Assembly (NCBI GenBank): GCA_021018815.1
Contig: JAITYX010000009.1
Coordinates: 7,876,501 to 7,940,500 of the forward strand
DNA: 64,000 bases
Reading direction: 5' to 3'
Source of the DNA: Talinum fruticosum
Taxonomy: Eukaryota > Streptophyta > Magnoliopsida > Caryophyllales > Talinaceae
A program made the position numbers and the translations under genes. Below the pieces are notes generated by a model. It made no database searches, had not been told where the DNA came from, and saw only the letters and a list, made by a program, of their open reading frames with translations. Positions 20,399-31,084 of the stretch are shown piece after piece; position 1 is the first letter of the stretch; every line of letters starts with the position of its first letter.

Positions 20399-23300
20399 TG
20401 TAAGACCCGTAATTTTGGGTTAGGTAGTTAAGTTTATTATTTAGCCTTAATTAAAAATAGTGGATCGAGCGACTAAGTTTTATACGTGGTTAGATACTCG
20501 TAAATTAATTTGAGCGAATTATTATTAGTTCCCGTAACTCTTATTGGTGAAGCGTATTAATTCGGTTTTCGAGTTTTCGCCCGGACCGGCTATGTATTAA
20601 TCCGAGACCGCGTATGTTACGTATGTGGGTTTAGTTATTATGAGGATTGGCAAAAGAAAAGAAAAAGGGTAGTGAGAAGGAGGATTAAGGGGTTAGCTAG
20701 AGACTTGATTAGTGTAAAAATTGGGGTGTGCTTGGCAACATTTAGTGAAGCCGCACAAGGAAAGAAAGAGGAAATTAAGTGAAAAGAAGGAAGGAGGGCT
20801 CATTGGAGCCCGAGCAGGAGAACGAGGAGCGAGCAAGAGAAACAGAGAGAAGGAGGGAGAGAGAGAGAACGCACGGGAGCCGGAGCGGAGGCCGGTGGCC
20901 CGCCTGAGCGGCGAGCGGCCGGTGGGCAAAGGTCGAGCAAGGGCTCGGGAAGGCGAAAGGAAAAGAAACGGAGCAAAAGAGGACCGAGCGAGAGGAACCA
21001 AGAGGGAGAGAAGGCGAACGGTGCGAGGACCTAGGGAGACCGAGGGGGACCGGCGACCACCGCAAGACCTAAGGCGGCGATCGGCGGCGCAAGCGAAAGG
21101 AAGAAAGAGAGGAACTGGGACAGAGCGAGGGCGGAAGGAAGACTCGGAGCAGAGGCGAAAGTGAGACCGAGACTAGCCCCGAGGGACGGCAAGAACGGCG
21201 AACCGACCGGGCGAGAGGCGAGAGGCGAGAAAAGGGAACGAAGCAAACGTGGAGAGCGAGAGGAAGCAAGAAACGAGAACCGGAGGCGCGGAGGAAGGCG
21301 GCAAAACCGGGGCCGACAGCAGGGGAAGAGGAAGGAAAGGAGAAACCGACCCAGCTAACCTAAACCTCTGTCAATCCCCGAATCGAGGTGGGTAGTCTTA
21401 TACTCTAAACCATTAGTAATTTCGAAATCCAAATGAGTTTGTTGTGATCGTTGAATATGATTGTGAATATTGAACACGTATGCTACTCGAATGAGGTTAG
21501 TAGTTCGTTGAAAGTTGAATTAGGAGTTGTGAAGGGAATTGGTAGTGTTTAGGCCTGAAATGGGAAACCAGGGAATTCGAGACGAGTTGGCTTGCTTGGG
21601 TATAATGAGTAGTATCGGGAATTTGGTCGGTTGGGGATGGGGATGAGCACGTTGTGGTTTGGGTATAAATTGCGAATTAATATTCGAGGTTGAGCCTTAG
21701 AGATTTACTGAGATTGTGGCATTAAGGAAATGATTGCTAATATCGGGAAATAATGAGGGAAGTACACAGAGGAGTATGAATTCGTATTAAGTGATGCATA
21801 ATTGAGGCTAGAAGTGGGTGATTGTCGGGTTAATTAAGTTTGAAAGATAATTAAATCCTTGAAGTTGAGCTAAATTCAAAGACAATCGGAATTAGCGAAA
21901 GTAGAGCGATAAAAAGGAATTAAGAACTGGATGATTGAGTTGGGCAAGAAAGAACGATTAATGGGATAGAAACCTAAGATGAGAGCAAATTACAATTGGA
22001 GATAAAGGGGATTAGAGGAACTTTAGTAGTGAAGGAAGAATGAGAGCTATCTAACTAAGTATGAATAAGAAGAGATTGATTAGTAATGTGAAGGCGTAAT
22101 CGGAAAACTTTGAAGCAAATATGGTAAATTGTGAGAAGTTGGGTATAAAGCGGAGGCATAAAATAAGGAATTGAGGTAAAGGCAATGAATTGTGAAAAGT
22201 GAGAACGTTGAATTAAATGATATCTACTCGTGGTTATTGTGGCTCGGAAAATGGAAATTAATCGTACTAAAGTGATGGATTGAGAAAGGTATAGTTGGAA
22301 AGACTTGAGAATGATTGCTTGCATTGAATGGTGGCTATTTGTACTATGTGATTGCTTTACGTGATGCTCAAAAGTAGTTTTGAAAGGCGTTTTGTATTTT
22401 ACTTGAGATACTTGAATGCAACTTCTTGTCAATTGCCTTTTAAACGTGATTCTGTTTTAAAGTATCTTGAGAAATTGAATTTGGAGGGATGGCACGTAGT
22501 GCTAGGCCTTTTAGTGTGTCAAACTTGTTTGAGAAAGTGAATCGGATTGAGAAAGTGAATTTAGAGGGGTGACATGTGTGTCATGCCTTCTACGATGATA
22601 AATTGATTGAGATCTTGGTTAGAAACCAAGTTTGATAAGTGATTGTGATCACTTCGGTTTAAATGAATTTTGGGCTAAGATTGTTTAGACCGAGAGGAAG
22701 GAGGTGGTCGTGCGTATCGGGCCACGGGGTCCTCGCGTATCGGGATGCCCATCAACCGGAGAGGTTGATTCTTTCCTGACGAGGAAAGCGGAGCCTTTCA
22801 AGTATTTGACTAGAGATAGGTCCCGGAACCTGAGTCGGAGTAGCGCCCCGGAACCGCCTCGGTGCTAGTTCAATCGTCGAAAGCCCCGAAAGAATTTTGA
22901 GTTCATGACTCAAAAGTATTTGAAAGAAAGTGCAGATGGTTCCACCTTGTTTAATGTGATTTAATTCCCAAAATGATTGCAATCCGTGCTTTTGAATGAT
23001 TGAAGTATGATGAGTTTTATGTTGCAAATGATTTCAAGTGATTTCATTGGAAAAGTATATAGATTTGTATTATATTATTACCCTTTCGCCTAGTTCATTA
23101 TTATGAGTAATATGCGTAAAGAATTTCCATTTTAAGGGTATAAGACTCCGGTGAGCCCGGGGTTTATCGCTCACCCCCACAAATTCCCCCTCCCGGTGTT
23201 GCGGGTGCATTCTCAGTGTGTGTGCCGCTTAGCTTATTCTGGACCCCGTTGATTGCCGTTTGTTTGGTTGCCGCGCGATTTGAATCGCGGATGTGCATTT

Positions 23301-23688
23301 CTTATGTTTCTAAGTATTGTACTTGTAATTTAGTTCATGTAGTTTGTACCATATGTATAGTAAACCCTTTTAGATTGTCGTAAGTTTTATCGCATGATTG
23401 GTTGGACTCCGGCGTGTGACCGTTGAGTTGTATACTCCGAGCGGGTGGCTCGTTGAGTTATGTTATACTTTTTATGCAGGGTCTTAGGGCTTTAAGCCTA
23501 AGGGTTAGTCCGCTTTACAAATAGAATTCCGCTGAAATTTTTAGGAATCTCGGATTCTTTTGGAAACCACCCTTATTATCTTTAAGTTGAGTTTAGACAA
23601 GTCGAACCGACACCGGAAAGAGCCTTAGGAGTTCCTTTAAGGAACTGCGGCGATGTAATACTCCTAGGGGATGTTTTGGGGTGTTACA
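20399..23688 (+). mobile_element. Solo LTR, about 3.3 kb (Ty3/gypsy-type ends)
   Basis: It starts TGTAAGACCC and ends GGGGTGTTACA, the inverted termini of many long plant Ty3/gypsy LTRs. The flanks (GTCAA, ATTAA) are not a clean 5-bp duplication. Inside are a GC- and purine-rich block (20760-21360) and a segment near 23150-23210 (GGTTTATCGCTCACCCCCAC) of the kind found near LTR promoter and poly-A regions. No gag/pol or second LTR is adjacent, so the body was probably lost by LTR-LTR recombination. The lineage is inferred from ends and length only. Confidence 0.7.
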
Positions 23689-23689
23689 A

Positions 23690-23900
23690 TTAAATATAGT
23701 CGAAGTTTCACATAAAAACCACCGGATCGTAAAATAGCCTCCATGGAAAAGTTTGGACACACGAACTTTAAGAAAATACATGTAAAAACCACAAACAAGA
23801 AATAAGTCGATCAACACTTCAAATCAACCTATGTAGAAATTGAACGTACACCTTTTGTGGCTTTGCACAAATGCTCCACCAATTGAGCTAATAGGTTGAA
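23690..23900 (-). mobile_element. tRNA-like SINE head (right)
   Basis: On the minus strand a perfect A box TAGCTCAATTGG (23879-23890) is followed by a B box GTTCAATTTC (23836-23845) 34 bp later. Its body runs to the LTR edge at 23689. It mirrors the SINE at 20060-20290 across the solo LTR. Confidence 0.6.
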
Positions 23901-24379
23901 ACACATTAATAGGTTATAAAACATTAAAGTCAATTAGACCTCTGTTGGGTCCTTCATACCGATTGTATGCTTTTGAATTATTTGTGGCGGGAAAATACAA
24001 TGATATGTGGCAAGGAAACAAATCCATTTGTTAAATCACAATTAATCACAACTCGTAAAAGTTGAATAATGTGTATGATACAACTCAATTCATTGGTCAT
24101 CACAATTAAACTCAATATCCCTAATTCAATCTAACAAGTTTTGGGGCAATGAGAAAAGTAATTATTAAGCCATTACAACATGAGATTGAACATATGCTTA
24201 AAAGCCTTTGCAAATGGCCAAATTAGGGTATGATTATAACTTAACCCATATTGAATAGCAATCTAAGATAATGAATGAATCTAGGATAATGAATTCACAG
24301 TTAGTTACTCTATATAATAAACTCAAATGTTAGTATGATATTCTACCTGTCTCAAAGCAATTTAGCTTAAATTTCACAA
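23901..24379. other. Loop side of the inverted-repeat element
   Basis: AT-rich, no coding frame, no repeat ends recognised. Confidence 0.35.
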
Positions 24380-25130
24380 CCACAATAACACGAGATAACA
24401 AAACTCAAATGCCCAAAATCCACAAGCGCCATTTAAAAAAACAACTAAAATAATTCTAACCCACAATATGAAGACAAAATAGAAACAAGATGAGCAAGAA
24501 AACATATCCGAAAAAGTCTCCGACGCGGGCATATTCAAGCATATGCTCCCAATGGCGGTAGCGGGTCAGGCGGGACAAGTCAATGGTTGTGGCTAGAGAT
24601 AGAGAAAGGGGATTGAGAGAGAGAGAGATAGTGTGGGGAGGGGGAGATATTGAGAGCGAGAGAGATAGAAGAGCGAGCGAGAGGGGTTGGACGGGGAGGA
24701 TGGCGACTCGAAGGTGGCGTCCATTAAGGGTACAACGAGATGAGAGAAGCGAGGAGCATGGCGAGATGAGAAGAGCGAGCGAGGTGAAAAGGATGAGGGA
24801 GGACCAAAGATGAGGAAGCAATGGATTCGGGAAGAGAAGGGGTTGAACGGGGTGGACGGTGGCGGGGCACCGAGCGGATGGTCAGTAAGGCAATAGTTCG
24901 AGAGAGAAGAGAGGACAAACGAGAGAGAGAGAGAAAGATGAGCAAGCGTGAGGGAGGAGAGAGAATGATGAATTCCAACCTTCCCCATCATTCATCATAT
25001 TTTTAGTTTAAAAAAGACGTTAAATCATCATCTTTTAATCTCAACCCTTAGATTGAAATTAAGCGGTCGAAATTAAGAGCCCACCTGATGGAGTGAGCTT
25101 ACCTAAAGGGGATGACTCACTTGGACAAAT
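24380..25130 (-). repeat. Right arm of the inverted-repeat element
   Basis: Purine-rich on the plus strand (GAGAGAGAGA runs at about 24615-24665 and 24900-24960). Read on the minus strand it parallels 18618-19465. ORFs on either strand here are low-complexity and are not called. Confidence 0.65.
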
Positions 25131-25308
25131 GATAAAAAGCCCTCGGGTATCAAAAATAATACATTACTACTCGAGGTATCGTATAATGTTGTTTAATTGT
25201 TAAAAATTACATTTTAGGGGTTATATATACAACATTATACGATACTTCAAGGTACTAATTTGTTATTTTCGATACTCGAGAGGTTTTTCTATCATTTATC
25301 AATAGTAT
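25124..25308. mobile_element. Small palindromic MITE
   Basis: The left half (CAAATGATAAAAAGCCCTCG, then GGTATCAAAAATAA and GTATCGTATAATGTTG) is answered by the inverted right half up to TTTTCTATCATTTATC. The hairpin is about 185 bp long. It abuts the right end of the inverted-repeat element. No coding capacity. Confidence 0.7.
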
Positions 25309-25323
25309 AGGGTACTAAAGTTT

Positions 25324-25327
<4 letters not shown>

Positions 25328-25374
<47 letters not shown>
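25328..25374. repeat. (TA)n microsatellite, left flank of RLC-1
   Basis: An uninterrupted TA run directly before the 5' LTR of RLC-1. A matching run follows its 3' LTR at 60251-60292, as expected if RLC-1 inserted into one TA tract. Confidence 0.9.
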
Positions 25375-25379
<5 letters not shown>

Positions 25380-26599
25380 ATTCACGTATAACTCTCCATC
25401 TCTTGATGATTTTTATTTTAGGTCATTCTCGGTCTTTAAAAAACTTATCTTTAAGTTTTCAATACTTGTCTAACCTACTCGGAATGCATTTCTTGAGTAA
25501 GCACACACTTTAAAGGGTTTCCGACCCAGGTTAAATGCAACTCAGACAGTTGTCATGAGTAAATAATTTCACGTGCATATCCTATTCCGAGCAATGACTT
25601 TATGAGTTAACCGAAAAATGAATTACAGTATTAATTCTTATTTCTTAGTCAGCTTTATTTACAAAAATTATTTACTCGATAAATTTGATACATGGTGTAT
25701 ATATAATCTTAATAACTCAATCATTTAAGGATAAACATAAGATGAAATTTGAACTTATTGAATATTAGACTCAAAAAATTACATTCTTTCGGGTTGAGGA
25801 TAATTAAGTGCTTAATTATTATAAACTAGCTAAGACCACGCACTGTCGCTATATCAATTTTCTAAAAATCTATGGTAATTTAAAAGTATAAATAGATAAA
25901 TCTATTTATCTATTCAACACAATTTAAAAGCATGAGGTAGAATGCACCCATAGTTATCACCGACTTTTTGCATCGGGGCTATCGCCTTGCAATTGAATAA
26001 TGATCCTATCCTATGTACAAAAACCCAACCACCATAAGAGAAGAAGTTTAGAAAACAAAGGTCCAATTGAACATAGAAAAGACGAACTCCATTGGTAATT
26101 GAAGAATGATTTCAAACCGATAAATTGGGGGTGCTAGTGCCACTTAATTGAATTGGCTGCCGCTATTAAAAAAAAAAATTGCTGATTTTAATCATAGAAG
26201 TTCTTCAGGACCAAACGTAGGCAAAAATCAAACATTAGGAGTCCAAATCCGAATTCCAAATGATAGAATACATTCCAAAAATAAACTCAAAAGGAAAAAC
26301 TTTAATAACTCCTTAATTTACATACAATTCAAAATATCCATCGCCTCCCCACCTCCTCTTGCCCTTCCTTCCCAACCTCCAGTTAGCCATGTCAACAAAC
26401 ACCCCGAACTTATCTTGAATCATCTACAATTCCACAATATCCAAATTTCAAAATCGTAAATTTTTCGAAAACCTTAAAGATCAATTAGAAAAATCAGCTC
26501 GGAAAAGATGAGGAAATGAGGGAAATTTTACCAATTTGAAACCCTTTTTCTTGCTTATTTTGTCCTTTGAAGCCGGGGATATTTCTCCAACCAAAATCC

Positions 26600-27060
26600 T
26601 CACAAAAAGCGAGCATCGAGCTCATCGGGGAAGAAAGGAATGACATCCAAGCAAATAACCTCGCCACACGTAAGGAAGAAATTTGCTTGAATAGATGGAG
26701 ATGTTGAGGGCAAAGATATCTTGGCGGCGGCCTCCCCTCCTCCTCATGCCTCCGCCGATACCGCCTCTCCACCTCTTCCTTCGCAACCTCCTCACGACCC
26801 ATCCCGCAATTTGCTTACTATCTCCATCCCCACAATCCCACCCCTCCAACGATCCTCCCGTCGCCACCGCCCTTCCCCTCTTCTCATGCCTCCGTCGGTA
26901 CCGCTTCCCCACCTCCACCTACTCCTCCTCCTCCTTCCCAACCTCCCCACAACCCATCCCCAGCATTCACTTCTCTCTCTCCATCCCCACAATCCCACCC
27001 ATCCAACTCAATTCCATCTCACAAATCAGCCTATCCAGTCCTACCCACTGGCTTGTTCCT
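26600..27060. other. Proline/serine-rich low-complexity block in Helitron
   Basis: CCTCCx-rich DNA in which TCCATCCCCACAATCCCACC occurs twice (about 26822 and 26980). It is open in several plus and minus frames, and which, if any, was coding cannot be decided. It could be a captured GC-rich first exon or leader. Confidence 0.4.
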
Positions 27061-27094
27061 TTACTTTATACCTCCTCTCCAAGCCCTTCTTCAA

Positions 27095-27455
27095 CACAAC
27101 TCCGGCCTCGGTTTCATAGGCTTTAAATAGCAAGCTTGTAAATGAACCATTGACCTCAAAACATCAATCAATTTGTCTTCAATTTTAATCCCAGCAGGAT
27201 CGAGAACTCTCAGTGTCGCTCGTGCAACGGCTTCCATGGTACTCATGCACCCTCTAAATGGTTCCTTCCTCGGAATGAGTTCTGAATCATAAATACTTCC
27301 CCACTCGAACTCAAAATCACAATTGAAAACTTTGATAAGAATGGAAGACCCGCACTCACCATCTCCTTAGTTTGTTTCCAAGTACCATCAAATACAATCA
27401 TAAAACATCCATCTAAGCATGGATTTATAGATTCATTCATAGAAAAGACAATTCA
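27095..27455 (-). pseudogene. Captured DTW-domain (tRNA-uridine aminocarboxypropyltransferase-like) fragment
   Basis: The minus strand encodes the signature FDGTWKQTKEM (DGTW at 27389-27378), then in another frame DSELIPRKEPFRGC, STMEAVARATLRVLDP, and a C-terminus LIDVLRSMVHLQACYLKPMK. This is the order in plant DTWD2-like proteins, which modify uridine in tRNA using the aminocarboxypropyl group of SAM (family knowledge). The N-terminal cysteines and SAM-binding start are missing. The frame change near 27310 may be a retained intron edge or a frameshift. It is a Helitron-carried gene piece, not expected to function. Confidence 0.7.
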
Positions 27456-27469
27456 TTTCATTCAAAAAA

Positions 27470-28600
27470 TTATAGGTAAAGCTTCTTGCAACCCAATGGA
27501 GATAAATTTAAAGAAGATTTCAAGGACAATACCCCCAATAGCAAATAGAGCTCGGGTCATGAGTTACAATCTTTTTAAGAAAACTGGCGGAAAACTTAGC
27601 ATTTCATCGTGCTCACAAAAATATCTTAATCAGCAAAAAACAAAAAATAACTCAATCAACGGAACCAAAAACTTAAGCGAGAACGAGTGAAGCTAAGCGA
27701 TCAATAGCGGAAAGAGAAAGCTTGGAGTGAAACGAAGAAGCGAAGAGCGAGACTTGCCTCGGAAGAGTCGGTCCACGCCGGAGAGGAAGAAAACCTGCCG
27801 GAAATCGGAATCTCCAACAAAACTTCCACCTTTCGCATTTTGAATCATCTGCAATTCCATAATACCCAGATTTCAAAATCCCTAAATTTTCCAAAACCCT
27901 AAAAATCAATTAGAAAGATCGGCGGAAAAGAGGAGAAAATGGGGAAATGAGAGAGATAATGGGGGCGGGGAGTACAATGGGGAAGCACCAACAACTCATG
28001 AAGCCACCTTGTATCTCCACAAGCACCATGGGAAGTACCCGCCCTATCGCCGACCTCAAGATCATGCACCAATTTGGGTTCGGGTTTGATCCGTTTCACT
28101 CGTATCCAAAAACATCCAAGGCGAGTTCGAGGCAAAGGAGAACGACGGAGACGAAGAGGAAGAAGCGGAGGAAGGCATCGAAACGACGCCGCTCCGGGAC
28201 AAGTGGCGTCGTTGGAGGAGTCGATCTGCCGCGGTCTTGACGCGGCGGCGAACCGATCCGGCGAGGCCGACGGAGGCGCCGGCGATAGAGGAGAGGCAGC
28301 CGGCGGCGCGGTGGGCCTTAAGGAGGACGACCCGGTGAGTCGCTTGGCGTTTTGCCCCGCATTTTGGCCTTACTTTCGGGAATGCCCCGAGGAAATCTTC
28401 GTCATCTTCATCCGGGTCGATTTCGGAGATGGAGCGATTGGGGAAATGAGAGAGAGAGAGAGCAAGCGGGAAAGATAGAAGGAGACATGGGGCGCGGGGA
28501 GATGAGAGAGATAATGGGGAGAGACATTGTGGAGATGAGAATGAAGGGGATAGGGGAAGGGGAGAACCGTAAAAGAAACCGAGGGGAGAGAGGGGTAGGG
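27470..28600. other. Helitron interior, other possible gene scraps
   Basis: A GC-rich stretch (28120-28330) with a long minus-strand frame (28607-28062) and an overlapping plus frame (28074-28478). Neither shows a domain I know, but the acidic DPDEDDEDFLGAFPKV region (minus strand, about 28425-28380) looks like genuine protein. The duplicated AATCATCTGCAATTCC segment lies near 27842. It probably derives from a captured gene. Confidence 0.35.
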
Positions 28601-28648
28601 AATACAACCGTAAAAGAAACCGAGGGGAGAGAGGGGTGGGGAATACAA
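28565..28648. repeat. Two-copy tandem repeat, unit about 40 bp
   Basis: CGTAAAAGAAACCGAGGGGA followed by GAGAGGGGTxGGGAATACAA occurs twice head to tail near the 5' end of the Helitron (minus strand). Confidence 0.85.
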
Positions 28649-29815
28649 GCTGTAAAAAATAAACTGCAGACGTAAAGCAAAGAATGTGGAATTACGAGTA
28701 GGAGGAGAGAGAGAGGATTGAGTTAAAAAAATTAAGGGCTAAGATCAATCGGAAAATTTAATCAAAGGTTAAAAATTAGTTTAACCCCTACAATTAAGGA
28801 GAGGAGAGTAACCCAAACTTTTCTTTTATATATTAATAGATTAATTTTTTATCTTTTCCTAATATTGGACCAAAGTATTTTTATACTTTGAGTACCACTT
28901 TGATTTTCTTTTGCGGGGTGATTAAAGTATTTTAATCTTATTTTGAAAAGCAAAAGCAACCGATTTCTAACCGTTAAACACCAACTTTCAAGACAAGGCT
29001 CGGACACCGTGTCGGGGTTGTTTGTTATCAAATCCGGTAAACTTCAACTTTGAGTCTAACGATTGTTTCCACACCAAGTTTCGGTCTCAACTAGTGGGTT
29101 AGACTACCTTTTGAGCCAATGACCTATGCATAATGTTCACATTTGCAACAACTCCTTTTCGAATGACTCGGACTAATCATTACAACGCTAGTGAAGCTTC
29201 CAAGTTCGGAATCGGTCACAAAAGGCTACTTTGCCTTGTTGTGTATAAATAAAAGTTTTCCTACAAGACTTGAAGATTGCTCGAAACTAAATGAAATCTA
29301 CTCTCTCTCTCAATCTTCTAGCTTTTCAACTCGTACTTAAGTTTATACTTTCCGAGTTGTAAAAAGAAAAGTCTTGTAATCACTCTTACTTATTTCTATT
29401 CTCTCGTAAAAGTCCCTTGACCGAGCCGTAAGGGTTAACTCAACTTAGTTGTCCCGAACTCGTAAGGGTTATCTCGGTTAGGAAATATTAGAACGAGATA
29501 AGTTAACTTCGTGTCTAGGAAAACTTGTATTGAATTGTCTAAGGGAGCAATTTTGTAAGAGTCAAACCTTATATTTTGTGGATTCAAAATAGTGGATTTG
29601 ACTTAGTGCCTAGATTGGCATTGTCCGTGGTTTTCCGCCCCTAGGAGGGTTTCCACGTACTTTCTATATTTAGCACTTCTCGATCCAATCTAGACTCGGA
29701 ATAGTTTTCTAAGTCTTTTCTTTATAGAAAACTTTGTAATTTCGCAAAATTTCCTTCACACCCTATTCATCTCCCCTTTAGGGTGATTCGAGACTCTCAA
29801 GAGCAAACTTTTAAT

Positions 29816-29827
29816 TGGTATCAAAGC
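29816..29827 (+). other. Primer-binding site of RLC-1
   Basis: TGGTATCAAAGC, close to the TGGTATCAGAGC complementary to the 3' end of initiator tRNA-Met used by most plant copia elements. It begins 2 bp after the 5' LTR. Confidence 0.85.
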
Positions 29828-29873
29828 CTAGCCTTCTCGAGAGGATCTAACAAATCCAAGGTTTAAAGATCAA

Positions 29874-30116
29874 ATGGCTCTAAACTATGAAGAGTTCGAT
29901 GAAGGAAGATCATTCACCGGACCACCCAAGTTTAAGGGATCAAGCTTCATACACTCGGAAGAAGATCATGGAGTGCTTCATCCAGGATTATGATGAGAAG
30001 GTTTGGAACATCATCTCGCAATGGCAACTACACTCCTATGAAGATGGAAGGAACGCCATCGGTGCCTAAGGTGAAGTCCGATTTTCACAATTGAAGAAAA
30101 CGAGAAATATATAAAG
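29874..30116 (+). pseudogene. gag start of RLC-1
   Basis: It opens with an ATG and a frame related to RLC-3 gag (EEFDEGRSFTGPPKFKGSSF), then IQDYDEKVWNIISQWQLHSY, the N-terminal capsid region of copia gag. It contains stops and frameshifts. It ends at the duplicated target TAAAG (30112-30116), where RLC-2 was inserted; gag resumes at 52409-52413. Confidence 0.8.
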
Positions 30117-30122
30117 AGAAGG

Positions 30123-30310
30123 TTTGATCCGGAGAAAGAGGTTTTAGAGAAGAATTTGTCATCAATAAAGAAATGCTTGAGCGACAAAGATTTTTGAATC
30201 ATCGGAGACATGGCTTTTCCCTTTGCTTGGGCAGCCTCAAATCGAGTTGATTTAATTTTGGCCTTCTTTGTGGTCGAGCCTCTCTCCATGGCCGAACCTC
30301 TCTTAGGCAT
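30123..30310 (-). pseudogene. Extra (env-like) ORF of RLC-2, first 60 codons
   Basis: It starts MPKRGSAMERGSTTKKAKIK and runs to about FFIDDKFFSKTSF, parallel to the extra ORFs of RLC-1 (56860) and RLC-3 (41996). The remainder was removed by the deletion that also took the 3' LTR. Its presence fixes the minus orientation of RLC-2. Confidence 0.75.
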
Positions 30311-31084
30311 ATTGAAAGAGATAGAGAGAGTTTGAGAGTAAAGAGAAAGTGATTGAAGAGCATAGATGAGTGAGAAACAGAGAGAGAATTTGAGTGCGAG
30401 AGCAAAGAAAGCGAGAGTATGAGCAATAAGTAGGCAAAGTGAATGAATGAAAATGAAGCGGTGCTATTTATAGAGTAAATGCTTTCATTGAATAATCGCC
30501 TTTCGACTCGACCTACCAAGCAATGGTTATCGGACCGTTTAGTTTTCTAAGCGGCTTTCTTCCAACGGCTAGTTCGATCCGACTGTTCACGTGACAGAGA
30601 GACAAGAAAGGATTTTCGAAAATATTTATGAGATTCTCCATTTATCTAGAGATAATCTCGGAATTTTGTTGTCCATTTTGCTAATAAGCCGAGTCCGACT
30701 CGGTGATGTGTCCGAGTGACTTAGAACACACCGAGAAAGTTCATAACTCATAGCTTAGTCTCATTCTCGTGTCAACCGATCCATTTGTTAGTCACTCAAA
30801 GCATATAATACAATCAATCGAGTATAACTTTGTATCCAAAGCATAGTCAACATCCGAGTATCCAAGTGAGAGTTAGATATGAGTCTTTTAAATACTAGAG
30901 ACCAAGTGTTCGAGTCCCTACAAGATATCTAAAAATTCACTCGTAATGAGATGTGATTCCTTAAGATTAGCTTGAAATCTTACACAAATTCAAACACTAA
31001 ACATGATCTCTGTCCTACTAGATGTGAGATAAAGTAGAGATCCAGCTATACATTTGTATAGTTTCGATCTAAAGCTTTACCTTT
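30311..31084 (-). pseudogene. RLC-2 RNase H remnant and pol-to-ORF spacer
   Basis: The minus strand retains the start of the RNase H region, then skips its catalytic middle and end. The spacer that follows contains TCTATAAATAG-like sequence at about 30468-30478, possibly an internal promoter for the extra ORF (inference), and a CT-rich leader. Confidence 0.55.

Larger units (their letters stand above)
18618..25130. mobile_element. Large inverted-repeat element with captured gene piece
   Basis: The left end (AAGTCCTTCCTTTAGGTGAGCTCAC) matches, inverted, the right end (CCTTTAGGTAAGCTCACTCC read on the minus strand). Similarity continues discontinuously through CT-rich arms to about 19465 and back to 24380, for example GTGCTTGTGAATGTTGGGCA against GCGCTTGTGGATTTTGGGCA. 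The loop holds a solo LTR. Long inverted arms with CT-rich leaders and a captured exon fit a Pack-MULE or foldback element. No clear target duplication was identified, so the class is inferred. Confidence 0.6.
25826..28840 (-). mobile_element. Non-autonomous Helitron with gene fragments
   Basis: On the minus strand it starts TCTATTAATATATAAAAGAA (from 28840) and ends ...GTGGTCTTAGCTAG (25826), so the ends are 5'-TC and CTRR-3'. It sits exactly between A and T of the LTR (AAA|TTAA when compared with the intact 3' LTR), without target duplication. These are the defining features of plant Helitrons. The 3' hairpin is weak. There is no Rep/helicase. A DTW-domain fragment, a duplicated segment (26405-26500 against 27840-27935) and GC-rich frames of unknown origin lie inside. 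Confidence 0.85.
25375..29813 (+). repeat. 5' LTR of RLC-1, split by a Helitron
   Basis: Homologous to 58820-60248 throughout. The first bases have decayed from TGAAGACTC to TAAAGATTC and the end from CTTCA to TTTTA. A TATA-like TGTGTATAAATAAAAG at about 29240-29255 is probably the promoter (inference). 25826-28840 is foreign. Confidence 0.85.

Noticed and set aside
20693..21358. Several overlapping ORFs of 65-147 codons on both strands
   Set aside because: They are explained by a purine- and GC-rich LTR segment that lacks stops in many frames; no domain, and both strands are equally open.
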